Translations under genes and position numbers: made by a program
The notes under the pieces: model-generated
What the model was told of the DNA's origin: nothing
Databases searched by the model: none
Seen by the model: the letters and a program-made list of their open reading frames with translations, nothing else
Source of the DNA: Ectobius pallidus
Lineage: Eukaryota > Arthropoda > Insecta > Blattodea > Ectobiidae
Direction of reading: 5' to 3'
Assembly (NCBI GenBank): GCA_964059195.1
Contig: CAXKWD010000004.1
Coordinates: forward strand, 120,438,043-120,502,042
DNA: 64,000 nt
In this document: in pieces, positions 48,320-57,822 of the stretch
How positions within the stretch are numbered: the first letter of the stretch is position 1
Layout of the letters: every line of letters begins with the position of its first letter

Positions 48320-49604
48320 AGTTATGTAAATTTGAAGTGTAGCACTGCTTGTACATATCTTGTAGGTCCTTAGGTTCAACAAGTTACCAATTCTCAATTT
48401 TTAGAAGATTGTCATGAAGGTAGCATGCTCGTTACTCATAAGCCCCGACCGTTCTTACTTTCAGGATTGCTACCGATAGTCATTTGGCTTGAAGGCTGAG
48501 TCAACTCCAGGGCAATTTTATATGCTCGTGGACTCAATCGAAAATTCCCAATGAACTCATCATGGATTAAACCTGCGAGTTTAGATGTTTAGGTCATGCG
48601 GATTAAATACATTTCAGATTTTTTGTACAGTTCTTACATTTTACTTCTTAAATATTAATAATTTCTTTTTCCGGAAATTATTCATTTTGTAAGATGATAA
48701 ACCCAACGCAAACCAAAACACTACCTAGTAATAATTCCCTGAAGCGTTACTTTCTGCTCTTTATTTTCCTGTAGTGCTACTGATGCGGTATTGCCCGTTT
48801 TTACTAGTATTTGCTTTGGTTCACTCTTGTGTCTCTTTCTTCTTTGCATTGAAATGTTAAAGTGCTTCTTTTTTTTAATTCGCCCATTGATCATCCCCAC
48901 CATCATGAACTCTTTCCTTATTTCCTCTTTCCTTGTTCGATGTAATCATGAATTTCCCGTAATTCTTCTTGTGAGTTTTCATTTCCGTTGAATTCTAAAG
49001 GGTTTCTTGTTTCTATTCCAGTCTCCTTTGCGTAAATGAGAACCGGTCTTATGGCAGTTCTATACAGTAGGGTAGCTTTGGCTTCTGTTTGCACACTTTT
49101 ATCTCTTCATATATTGGAATATCGTTATTGTTTATTACTAAGAATTTTATGAACCGATTAATTGATCTTATCTTGTGTCCCCTGTTATTTATGTTAATGC
49201 TGTATTAAAATGTAATTTCTTTAGCATAGTTCACTTTGCACATTCCATAAAATCTTCTTTCTCTCCGTTTGAACGACGTTGAAGACAATTGTATCAATTG
49301 AATTTGTAGTCTATATCCTATTTTCTCCATTTATACAAAATATATACTGTAAGTCATTCTTAAAAGCAAGTTGCTTCTGGTTCTGATGTTAGATGTTATT
49401 CTCGGGGTAAAACAATGACATTTGACATACTAGAAGTTCTATGAACAGTAGACCTCGCGTCCAGAAAAATGTAAGATCTGTTCTTCAACGCAGTTTTTAA
49501 AGGTTTGGCCAATGTTGTCATTCATTGTGAAGACCTTGTTTCCAGAGAGACCGTTTGGCTAGAATTGTTGAAACAAACTCAACATTACATGATACGACCA
49601 CCAT
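48320..49604. other. No gene recognised
   Basis: No supported exon or named repeat. Confidence 0.5.
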
Positions 49605-49606
49605 CT

Positions 49607-49740
49607 TTAAACGGAATAAAAAATCCTTACACATACGTCGTTTTTAATGACCTAAAGGACTTCATGTCAAATTTGAATAAAATCGAAAGCGTTTGATCGT
49701 GACTTCGCAACAGACAATTTTACAAACAGACGAAATACCA
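49607..49740 (+). repeat. Short dispersed repeat, copy 1 of 2
   Basis: 'aaaaaatccttacacatacg' followed by 'cgtttttaatgacctaaagg' and 'tttgaccgta'-like text resembles 50060-50165 in the same direction. It could be part of a longer unknown repeat. Confidence 0.55.
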
Positions 49741-49866
49741 AACGATGAGTTAAAACAGGGCCTTGCTTCGCTTGATCAATTACTAATTCATTGCTGATAA
49801 AAAAATATATAAAAAATAAAAAAGATGGAATTTCCTTAAAACTTTAGTAAAGTTTTGTCACAAATC

Positions 49867-50265
49867 AGGAAACGTCGTGGCACAGTTGTTTGAAGCACCA
49901 CTTTATAAATCAGGTCGTGGGGTTAGATCCAATGAGGGCAATTATTGGTGGCTCTATTGTCGTGAGGTCGACTATTAGCTCTGTGAACAATAGATCAGGG
50001 CGTCCAAAAAGCCCAAGACCTGCTCTTCATAAGTTAAAACAGCCGCCATTTTGAAGCAGAATTTTTAAAAAATCCTTACAGATACGTCGTTTTTAGTGGC
50101 TTCAAGGAGAAATTATGCCAAATTGGAAGAAAATTGAACCACTCTTTTGACCGTAATGTGTACCAAATGTCTACAGTCTTACCATCTTCGTGTGCCGAAT
50201 AAGGAGACTGAACCCATTGAAACCCTAAGGGCCTTTATGGCCCAAATCGGGAAAATTTTACTTAT
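49867..50265 (+). repeat. Degraded SINE (family S1) with insertion
   Basis: The head 'gtcgtggcacagttgtttga' and 'gtggggttagatccaatgag' match the S1 tRNA-like part. The S1 3' end returns at 50183 ('catcttcgtgtgccg', 'ccctaagggcctttatggcc'). The middle holds unrelated sequence, including the second copy of the short repeat at 50060-50165. Confidence 0.6.
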
Positions 50266-50330
50266 TATTGTATTTAGAATATTATTTCCCGGAGCATAGC
50301 ATATATATATATACACACATAACTTATATT

Positions 50331-50868
50331 GAGTCCCACGCAAGAGTTGGCCAATGATGCGGGTTTCTGTGTCGCGGCGTGCACTGCTCCAACTCCCGAG
50401 CGATCGGGTGAAATATCTACGCAAATAGAGCCGCGATTGTTGTAGTGATTCAGGTTCTCACATTTACAATTAAAATTACGATGAAAATAACCACATATTA
50501 TTTATGGAAAAACTTGAAAAATAAAGTGTATAAGTCAATTTCCCATATATTAGAAGAACTGTAAAGACAATATCACAAGAGAAATTAACTCTATCTCGGA
50601 AGCTGAACATATGCGCGTGAAAGAAAATTTCCTAAAAAGGTGCCAGTATTGTGTGGATGCAACAGGAGAACATTTCCAACATCGCTTGTGATGAGGTACG
50701 TGGTTATTTTCATTGTAATTTTAACTGTAAATGTGAGAACCTGAACCATTACACCAATCGCGGCTTTATTTGCATAACTTAGACATTTCGCCCGATCGCT
50801 CGGGAGTTGGAGCAGTGCCCGCCGCGACGCAGAAACCCGCATCATTGGCCAACTCTTGCGTGGGACTC
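50331..50868. mobile_element. Foldback element, 538 bp
   Basis: Long inverted arms (about 50331-50497 and 50696-50868) begin 'gagtcccacgcaagagttgg' at the left and end with its exact complement at the right. They stay about 90% alike by eye through 'gcactgctccaactcccgag' and 'caggttctcacatttac'. The loop is about 200 bp. The flanks are TA/CA microsatellite on both sides, which hides the TSD. Superfamily unknown. Confidence 0.88.
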
Positions 50869-50869
50869 A

Positions 50870-50873
<4 letters not shown>

Positions 50874-50920
<47 letters not shown>
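50874..50920. repeat. (TA)n microsatellite
   Basis: About 23 TA units directly next to the foldback element. Confidence 0.95.
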
Positions 50921-50927
<7 letters not shown>

Positions 50928-50944
50928 CTATGTAGTATAGTATA

Positions 50945-51824
50945 TTTCTCATAGAGAACGCTAAACATTCCACTTAGGCGTATTAATAGGTCATGAACGA
51001 AATCCTCACACAGGAATAAAGCCTTTGTTGTTAATCCTGCAACCACTGCAAATCTGCTACGCTCAGGTTAATTGTATGGAGTAATGGCTGACAGGAGTGT
51101 ACACAAACCTAATCGGTGTCATGGGCTGAAGACAAAATACACAGGCTAAAGTTCACTTCTCCAGTCGCCTGAGTTTACTTATTTAATTAATGGAGTTTAC
51201 ATACCCAGCACTCACGAAAGGCTTCACTTCCTTTGCTTTAATTTTTTTTTTAATTTAAAAAATCACAACTCCAATACAGTACCGTATATTTTGTCCCAAT
51301 TTAAAAACAATCTTAAGACTAATCTTTAACTATACTTTAAGTATTATGTATTATGTTCAATTTGTTTACACCTGCAAAGGAAGGAAAAATAAATAAATTT
51401 TCCTTTTGCAGTTTTTAATAAATTGAAAGTTTTCATGCAAAATAAATACAAATACTATTACGCGGACCCCATAATACGCGACATCAGGCAATGTCAAAGT
51501 GCGAGTGTCTATGTACCTAAGTGTAGAGCAGTGTATTTATATTCACGTGATAGTGGCCATTAGCATCCGGAGCAGGTATCTGGCCATAAGCTATAGCAGT
51601 TCTGAGAAACTTTAAGCCTAATTAGTCATATACCACAAATGTAATCATAAAACGCAAAGTAGTTATTATATTTAATTAATATTATCTACTATTCTCTTGA
51701 ATCTGCATAGTTATACGTGGTTATACCCCTCCCACCTGTACAAACCACGCACTAGGGAGAGGAAGGGAACGTAAAAGAAGGTTATGGCATTAATTAGAGG
51801 TACAATTTCAGTATTTTCCTGAAA
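50945..51824. other. No gene recognised
   Basis: Nothing supported. Confidence 0.5.
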
Positions 51825-52151
51825 TAACTACTGCCGTTTTCATGAAGAATTGAGTTCGATCTGAATACCCTTAAGTTACCGTATTGAAATTGTCATGAAA
51901 ACTAGAATTCAGATCGATTTTAGCCTCTAGGTCGATACACCTAAAAAGTGGGGTCTGACCGGATTGAAATCGTAATCAGTGCTATGAAAACACTACCTGT
52001 ATTTAAGGGGGACATAAGCTTTCGATGAAATTCATTGGTGAGAAATAGGTGAATTTCATTATTCTTTTTCTCAGCAATGAATTGCTATACAATCTTGCAA
52101 TAAGACATGCTCTATATTGACTACATCTGCAATTTCTTACCATTTTCAAAA

Positions 52152-52581
52152 TTAATCAAACTATTACAGTTACGGGCAATTATCGTTTCAAATGGCAGCC
52201 ACGTTTAATGCACTGAAATGGCGTTTCCTTGATAACTTCCAGAAGTATCAATATTTCGGAGTGAGTGTATTTTTTTAAATATCATATGAACAAAACTATC
52301 TGCAATCATTCATTTAACAATAATAGTTTATTTTTTTAAAGTAAATATATTTTCATGATTTTTTTAAATTTATTTTTAGAAAATACTTATACTGTAGATA
52401 TTCCAAAGATTGTAGATGATGATGTTCATTTGATGTTTGCAATTAGGTCTAAGTAGAAAAAAGAATGATTAAAAAATAGTGTCATTTGTAGAAATTATCA
52501 CGGTAATGGCATTTTATTGCACGAAATGTGGCTGCCATTTTGTAACGATAATTACCCATAACTGTAACAGTTTGATTAATT
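52152..52581. repeat. Local inverted repeat within the Harbinger arm
   Basis: 'attaatcaaactattacagt' with 'tggcagccac' (52151-52202) is mirrored by 'gtggctgcca' with 'taactgtaacagtttgatta' (52527-52579). After removing the nested MITE the match continues through 'ttttgaaaata'. Stem of about 60-80 bp. Confidence 0.85.
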
Positions 52582-52841
52582 CCGGGGTGCGCGGGCAAAG
52601 AGAGTTAAGTCCACTTTCTTGTTACTGAGAATTAAGAGTGACTCAACACACTATACCAGCCCAACATAGCTTTAGAGATGGATAAACCCATCAGGCACAC
52701 ATCCATAACTAACTTAGCATTTCTGAATATGACTTACTGGACTTAACACAAATGTAGAGAACATTTTTATCTATAACTCTATGGACATATCTGAATTTTT
52801 TTAAGATGGTGGACTTAACTCTCTTTGCCCGCGCACCCCGG
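52582..52841. mobile_element. MITE with perfect 33-bp inverted ends, 260 bp
   Basis: Positions 52582-52614 and 52809-52841 are exact reverse complements over 33 bases (start 'ccggggtgcgcgggcaaaga'). Flanking AATT on both sides (52578-52581 and 52842-52845) fits a 4-bp TSD. The uninterrupted site is visible in the opposing arm near 52146-52160. A 4-bp TSD with these ends does not match a superfamily I can name securely. Confidence 0.92.
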
Positions 52842-53029
52842 AATTTTGAAAATAGTATGCAATTATAGAGGTAGTCAATTCGGTGGATTGCAGAAACGAA
52901 GACGAACTCAAAGTTTAAAGCCATGGCTATTAAACCACGGTCGAGGACTGAGTCCGTGTTGGGTTGCTAAAACGAAGTCTGGCCGTTGTCGAGATTTTGA
53001 ACGTGCAACACTGTAACTGACGTCATGAC

Positions 53030-53960
53030 CGGGTAGGAGAAGCCGTTCTTGCATTCATTCTGCAAACTCTCTTCTTCTCATATTTCTCTTTTTAGACGAA
53101 TTAGGTTTCTATATTAATGTTATCAGTATCATCATACCATTTTTCCGAACTGAAAACTACAATAAATATTATATAATCACATCACATAGACCTACAAACA
53201 CAATTTAAATTCTCGAGGTGCGACATGGAGAAGCCTTTACTCTTTAGATTGCCAACATTCGCCCGCTGTTCTTAATGTCGTTCGTGGCTGTGTGGTTTAC
53301 GTACTGAGCTGTGGTTCAAGAGATCTCATGTTCAAACCCCGGTCACGACTATTTTTTTTTAATTTTCATAATATTTTTAATTTTAATTAGTGTACCGGTA
53401 CTATATGAAATTTTAAGAATTCACTGTCACTGGCCTGTTTTTTCTTGGTGAAGAATTATATAAGGTAATGACAGAGAATCCATAGTTTTATTCTGTAGAC
53501 TGCAGTCTGAATCATTGTGACAATGAAATAATCAGGGCCTGAATTTTTGTTTACGTAGGCTAACTTTTACAGCCTAGGAGGAAAGTCATATCGTACAACA
53601 AAATTAATGTGCCCCATTATAGCCTAACAACTTTATTCAGTTATGAACTACAATATTAGGGATATAAAAGAATTACTCTTGTGAGGAATCCTGTAAACTT
53701 AAAAACCTGAGCTCTAATGATGAATACCAGAAGTATTTACAAGAGGCTAGTACAACATAACCTTTTTGACAATGTATTTTCGTGCAACAATGGAAAGAAA
53801 AACTTGAAATTAGATTTTCCTCAGTGCACTATTTATACATGCCTGTAGCCTACAGTTTAGGCCTAATTCTTTTTTAAAAACTCCCCTATGGTTAATATCA
53901 AACTTCGATTGTGCTTTTACATAATTTTGTGTGAGATATAATAATAATACCATAGTAATA
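53030..53960. other. Interior of Harbinger element, nothing intact
   Basis: No transposase motif was found. A weak tRNA-like remnant is at about 53275-53345 ('catgttcaaaccccgg'). Confidence 0.4.
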
Positions 53961-53983
53961 ATGCTATTCCATTTTCACTTTAG

Positions 53984-54249
53984 ATTAGATTAATGAGGGG
54001 TAGTGTAAGCCCTTCGGCTTCTCAACACTGCGACCGTAATAGATCTATTGTGAATACACTATATCCTATTCTAGCAGTCACCACTTCTAATTTAAGGCTT
54101 TTTAAAGTAGCCTATAATTTGCCTGGGTGATGTCCAGACCTGAGCCCGGGGATTTTTCGTTACTGAAAAACCCACTGCCCGGCCGGGAATCGAACCCGGA
54201 CCGCCATGGTAGGGAAATATGCTACCTATAAACCCATAACGGCGGACAC
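53984..54249 (-). repeat. tRNA-derived SINE, minus strand, inside transposase
   Basis: The minus strand has B box 'gggttcgattcccgg' and 'gggtttttcagtaacg'. An imperfect TSD 'attttcactttag'/'attttcattta' flanks it (about 53971-53983 and 54250-54260). It inserted directly after the transposase codons for 'ILIALR', ending that frame. Confidence 0.8.
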
Positions 54250-54257
54250 ATTTTCAT

Positions 54258-54513
54258 TTACCTCAGAGCAATTAAGATCTGCAACTCAACAGAAATGCCA
54301 GAACCCCTGTTTCCTGCGTGTTCTAGGTCACGCCTGAGTATTTCTGCCAAATCGAGAACTGTTTCCTTTGTGAATCGAAATCTTCTTCTGAATTCATCAT
54401 TTGAATACATTTCAAAGGGATTACTCCTATCCAGAATTCTCCGATGCGGATTAAGCATCCTCAAACGTGCAATTAGTCGATTACGTTCACGCAAAGCTAC
54501 GTAGGCTTCCATT
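54258..54513 (-). pseudogene. PIF/Harbinger transposase N-terminal fragment
   Basis: Minus-strand frame from ATG 54513 to the SINE junction: 'MEAYVALRERNRLIARLRML', 'DRSNPFEMYSNDEFRRRFRF', 'TKETVLDLAEILRRDLE', 'GSGISVELQILIALR'. The F-R-x-RFR-x-K-x-T-x2-L block, followed by a 'S-x-x-Q-x-LIALRF' type segment, is the standard start of HARBI1-like nucleases. The DDE catalytic region is missing. The SINE at 53984-54249 cuts it, and I could not find the continuation beyond. Confidence 0.85.
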
Positions 54514-55004
54514 CTCCAACAGCTGACCAAAGCAGATGCAGTTTTAAACCTGACTGTGGCGTGGTGGAGATTTCACGCTGCGGCCGAAGTCGAGGTCGAG
54601 CTGATTTACGAGAAACTTCGTTTTAGCAAACCAACTCATGGTTTTAACCCGTGGCCCCGTTCAGACTTCTTTTCTGCAATCCAGTGAATAAAGAGCATGT
54701 CAGATTGCAAGATTGTAGAGCTATCCATTGCTGAGGGGGAAAAATGAAATTCGCCTATTTCTCACCTACGAATTTCACTGAAAGCTGTATGTCCCCCCTT
54801 AAAGCTACCTGCATTTCATTGGCCATCAGGAGTGTGGAGCAAAACTTTTATTGGTTGTCGAATGTGGGGCTAGCACATTCTGTTGATTCTCTTGGAAACA
54901 TTGTTTTCAATACCGTATCGAAAATTGCATGAAAATGGAATCATATTCACATCGATTTGAATTCTTCATGAAAAAATAGTAACTGTGAGGAAACTATGGA
55001 ACAT

Positions 55005-55090
55005 CTGTAAGGATTGCTATTCTTGGAACAGAACCACAGACCTTCCGATTGCGAGCCCCAGACGCTAGCGAGGCACCATCCCGCTCTGTC
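55005..55090 (-). repeat. tRNA-like remnant
   Basis: 'cttggaacagaaccacagac' and 'gcgagccccagacgctag' read on the minus strand like a decayed SINE or tRNA head. No TSD. Confidence 0.3.
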
Positions 55091-55113
55091 CTCTTCTTAA
55101 CAAAATTAATAAT

Positions 55114-55303
55114 TGTTGGTATCCATGCTTGAGTTACGTAAACCAACAAATGAACATCTAATATTGTTTATTCTGTAACTATGTATGTATGGTGCTGCCA
55201 CCACCAGTCCTTGTTGGTGAGTTAGTAGTTTGGAATGCTATTATAAATGAAGCTGCCATTTTTCTCAATTCTTTTACTCTGTTCAATATTTAGCATAACA
55301 ACA
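55114..55303 (+). repeat. 5' LTR
   Basis: 190 bp, TGTTGG...AACAACA. A TATAAAT word at 55242-55248 is a plausible promoter element. It differs from the 3' LTR only in 'actctgttc' versus 'actgcgttc'. Confidence 0.95.
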
Positions 55304-55317
55304 GGTTATGGGCCCAG
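55304..55317 (+). promoter_or_regulatory. Primer-binding site
   Basis: 'ggttatgggcccag' immediately follows the LTR. The same word is the primer-binding site of Drosophila copia, which pairs with the internal part of initiator methionine tRNA rather than its 3' end. Confidence 0.85.
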
Positions 55318-55433
55318 GTGCGCAGTGTTCGAGTGAATTGTGGAGACGTAATACAATATAGTGGAAAGTGTGGAGAATCTAGTAAACTACCATATTGTGT
55401 AACAGTGCAGCGACGAATTTTGCAACGGTCAAA

Positions 55434-57554
55434 ATGGCGGAGATGGAAGAGAAAACCTTCTATATTCCAAAGCTAACAAGAAATAACTATGTGGCGTGGA
55501 TGGCGCGCGTGAAATCTGAAATGTTGATTAAAGAGTGTTGGGAAGCAATCACGGGTTATAACGATGTTGATGGAGCTCATCTAAATCAAGCAGAAACCCG
55601 TCGGCGCGAGAAAGCCAACCTCATGGCGCTATCTCTTATTATGAGATCAGTTAGTGATGATCTCATTAACGACATAGTTGATTTCAACAAGGCGAGTGAA
55701 GCATGGACCAAACTCGAAACTATTTGCCACCAGAACACTCAGTATGGTGCTATGATGAAGTTACGAGAATTGGCGACCATGGTAAAGGGTGATATGACCA
55801 TTCAAGAGTATAGCAATACAATGATGAATATGAATCGACTGTTGAGGAAGAATGATTTGGAGATATCTGATAAACAGTTGGCTCATTTGTGTTTGTCTGG
55901 CCTTCCCCCAGAATATGAAATAACAGTGAAGACTTTGGTGACTCAGCCGGATAAGATGGACATGTCCTACATAAAGCAAGTGTTACTGGAACAAGAGGAA
56001 GAAATGAGAAAACAAAGCCTATCGTCACATCAAGCATTAAAGACAACTTGGAAACCGCCGAGCACTGAAGGTAAAAAGTATACCGATGGAAGGAATTCTA
56101 CCAATCAGAATAACAGTACATCTCAACGGAAGCAGTACAAAGGGAGATTCTTTTGCTATGCATGTGGTGGTGAAGGACACATTGCGAAAAATTGCCCCAA
56201 GACTCAGGAACTAGAAGAGACGGAAAAAGGGAGTAGTGAACCCAAGAAAGCTTCTGCTTCAGTTACTACAGGGGAGCATGTGGTATTGCATGCGAAGAAG
56301 TATTCTCAATGCAAACACGATGTATGGATATTAGACGGTGGTGCTTCTGACCACATGACAAATAGAAGAGAGATTTTCAAGAATTTCAGAGAATGCTCAG
56401 GTACTGTTGAAGTCTGTGATGGGAGACCGCTGAAAATAAGTGGCTTGGGATCTGTTGTAATTCCTATGTCAGATGAATGTGGAGGAAAGAATGTAGAGCT
56501 TCAGGATGTGCTCTATGTGCCTGAATTACATGATAATTTGATTTCTCAAGGTCAGATAGAGGAGAAAGGTCTTGAGTTCAGATCGAAGAATGGTTTGAAT
56601 AAGTTATTAAAGGGAGAAAAATTAATCTTTCAAGCACATCGAATTGGAAGGTTATATTTTGTCACTACTGTTGGAGATGTATCAATAAAAGAGTTAAATG
56701 AGGAATATCTAAGGAACGTTAACATGAGAAAAGCTGCAAGAGTTTCTCAGATGACGTGGCATAAGAGACTAGGCCACCCTAACCTGCAAACTATGGGAAG
56801 AGTTGAAGCCCTCACAACGTCAGCTATAGCGAAGAAAAGTGATGCCCTACAAGGATTCAAGAAATATAAAGAGAGAAATGAAGTTTTGCTTGGGATAAAA
56901 GGCTACCGCCTGGAGGATGAGAAGCCAACTCTAGTGGATATAATCCAGTTCCCTACAGGAGAGGTGCTGGACTCCGGTGCTGCAGAAGAGGTGCTGGACC
57001 CTGGTTCTGCGGGAGAGATGCAGGTCCCCAGTGCCACAGGAGAGGTGCTGGACCCCGGTGCCACAGGAGAGGAGCTGGAGCTCGGTGCCACAGGAGAGGT
57101 GCTGGACCCCTGTGCCACAGGAGAGGAGCTAGAGCTCGGTGCCACTGGAGAGGTGCTGGATCCCGGTCCCACAGAAGAGAAGCTGGACTCTGGTGCCGCA
57201 GGAGAGGTGCTATACCCCGGTGACACAGGTGAGGTACAGGACTCTGGTTCCATGAGAGAAGTGCCCTACAATGATGCCACTTCAGAGGAGGGACTTAGGA
57301 GTTCAAAACGCTTGAAGCAACCTAGAAGGATGTGCAATCTATCGTGTTGCAATTATTGCTGCAAGGTAAGGGATGGTGTAATTGATGTTTTGGAGCCACC
57401 CAGGACCCCAGAAGAGATCATGTGTAGAGAGGATAGAGACACCTGGTTGAAAGCAATGGAGGTGGAGATGAAGAACCATGAAAGGAACCAGACTTGGATT
57501 TTAGTGAAGAAGCCAAAGTTTGGAAATATTGTAGTGTCATTTGTGATTTATTGA
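55434..57554 (+). CDS. Copia-type Gag-protease-deleted Pol polyprotein
   Basis: 706 codons. ATG 55434 has a good context (aaaATGG); an upstream TTG extension is not needed. N-terminus: 'YIPKLTRNNYVAWMARVKSE', the Copia Gag start (UBN2/DUF4219 type). Codons 241-254 hold the zinc knuckle CYACGGEGHIAKNC, which binds the RNA genome. The aspartic protease motif at codon 301 reads D-G-G-A-S-D-H-M, where the family usually has D-S-G-A. 'TWHKRLGHPNLQTM' is the pre-integrase segment. The frame then jumps to an integrase C-terminal piece ('GIKGYRLEDEKPTLVD'), skipping the catalytic core. After twelve 9-residue repeats (codons 509-616) comes the reverse-transcriptase opening ('WLKAMEVEMKNHERNQTWIL'), which breaks off before the catalytic residues. 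Confidence 0.92.
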   Translation: MAEMEEKTFYIPKLTRNNYVAWMARVKSEMLIKECWEAITGYNDVDGAHLNQAETRRREKANLMALSLIMRSVSDDLINDIVDFNKASEAWTKLETICHQNTQYGAMMKLRELATMVKGDMTIQEYSNTMMNMNRLLRKNDLEISDKQLAHLCLSGLPPEYEITVKTLVTQPDKMDMSYIKQVLLEQEEEMRKQSLSSHQALKTTWKPPSTEGKKYTDGRNSTNQNNSTSQRKQYKGRFFCYACGGEGHIAKNCPKTQELEETEKGSSEPKKASASVTTGEHVVLHAKKYSQCKHDVWILDGGASDHMTNRREIFKNFRECSGTVEVCDGRPLKISGLGSVVIPMSDECGGKNVELQDVLYVPELHDNLISQGQIEEKGLEFRSKNGLNKLLKGEKLIFQAHRIGRLYFVTTVGDVSIKELNEEYLRNVNMRKAARVSQMTWHKRLGHPNLQTMGRVEALTTSAIAKKSDALQGFKKYKERNEVLLGIKGYRLEDEKPTLVDIIQFPTGEVLDSGAAEEVLDPGSAGEMQVPSATGEVLDPGATGEELELGATGEVLDPCATGEELELGATGEVLDPGPTEEKLDSGAAGEVLYPGDTGEVQDSGSMREVPYNDATSEEGLRSSKRLKQPRRMCNLSCCNYCCKVRDGVIDVLEPPRTPEEIMCREDRDTWLKAMEVEMKNHERNQTWILVKKPKFGNIVVSFVIY
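56958..57281 (+). repeat. In-frame 27-bp minisatellite (12 units)
   Basis: Twelve 9-codon units of the type GEVLDPGAT / GEELELGAT, acidic and stop-free, lie between the integrase tail and the reverse-transcriptase stub. Two variants alternate in the middle, which suggests 54-bp duplication steps. Confidence 0.95.
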
Positions 57555-57569
57555 ATTTGTTGATTTCCG

Positions 57570-57577
57570 AGGAGAGG
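57570..57577 (+). promoter_or_regulatory. Polypurine tract
   Basis: 'aggagagg' directly precedes the 3' LTR start (57578), in the normal position of the plus-strand primer. Confidence 0.85.
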
Positions 57578-57767
57578 TGTTGGTATCCATGCTTGAGTTA
57601 CGTAAACCAACAAATGAACATCTAATATTGTTTATTCTGTAACTATGTATGTATGGTGCTGCCACCACCAGTCCTTGTTGGTGAGTTAGTAGTTTGGAAT
57701 GCTATTATAAATGAAGCTGCCATTTTTCTCAATTCTTTTACTGCGTTCAATATTTAGCATAACAACA
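57578..57767 (+). repeat. 3' LTR
   Basis: 190 bp, 188 of 190 bases equal to the 5' LTR by eye. Confidence 0.95.
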
Positions 57768-57822
57768 ATAATAACAATAACAGTATAATAGTATGCCTGA
57801 TAATAATAATAATAATAAAAAC

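Larger units (their letters stand above)
51828..54979 (-). mobile_element. PIF/Harbinger element, 3152 bp, with long inverted ends
   Basis: The left end is 'ctactgccgttttcatgaag' and the reverse-complemented right end 'ctattttttcatgaagaatt'. TAA lies on both sides (51825-51827 and 54980-54982). Inverted similarity runs several hundred bases inward in patches: 'gaaataggtgaatttcat' versus 'atgaaattcgcctatttc', 'atgtcccccttaaa'-like text, 'ttgcaagattgta', and 'gctaaaacgaagt' near 52965 versus 54623. Inside are a transposase N-terminal fragment (54258-54513), a SINE (53984-54249), and a MITE (52582-52841) that splits one repeat arm. Confidence 0.83.
55114..57767 (+). mobile_element. Copia-type LTR retrotransposon, young, internally deleted
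   Basis: Two 190-bp LTRs (55114-55303 and 57578-57767) begin TG and end CA. By eye they differ at only two bases. The 5-bp TSD ATAAT is exact (55109-55113 and 57768-57772). A primer-binding site follows the left LTR directly, and a purine tract precedes the right one. The internal region is only 2274 bp, about half that of a full Copia element. One open frame keeps Gag, zinc knuckle, protease and the pre-integrase segment but lacks the integrase core and nearly all of reverse transcriptase/RNase H. It could move only with proteins from a complete relative. Confidence 0.95.

Noticed and set aside
55395..55433. Upstream TTG extension of the Copia frame
   Set aside because: A TTG start is unlikely in an animal retrotransposon. 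ATG 55434 has a good context and directly precedes the conserved Gag start.
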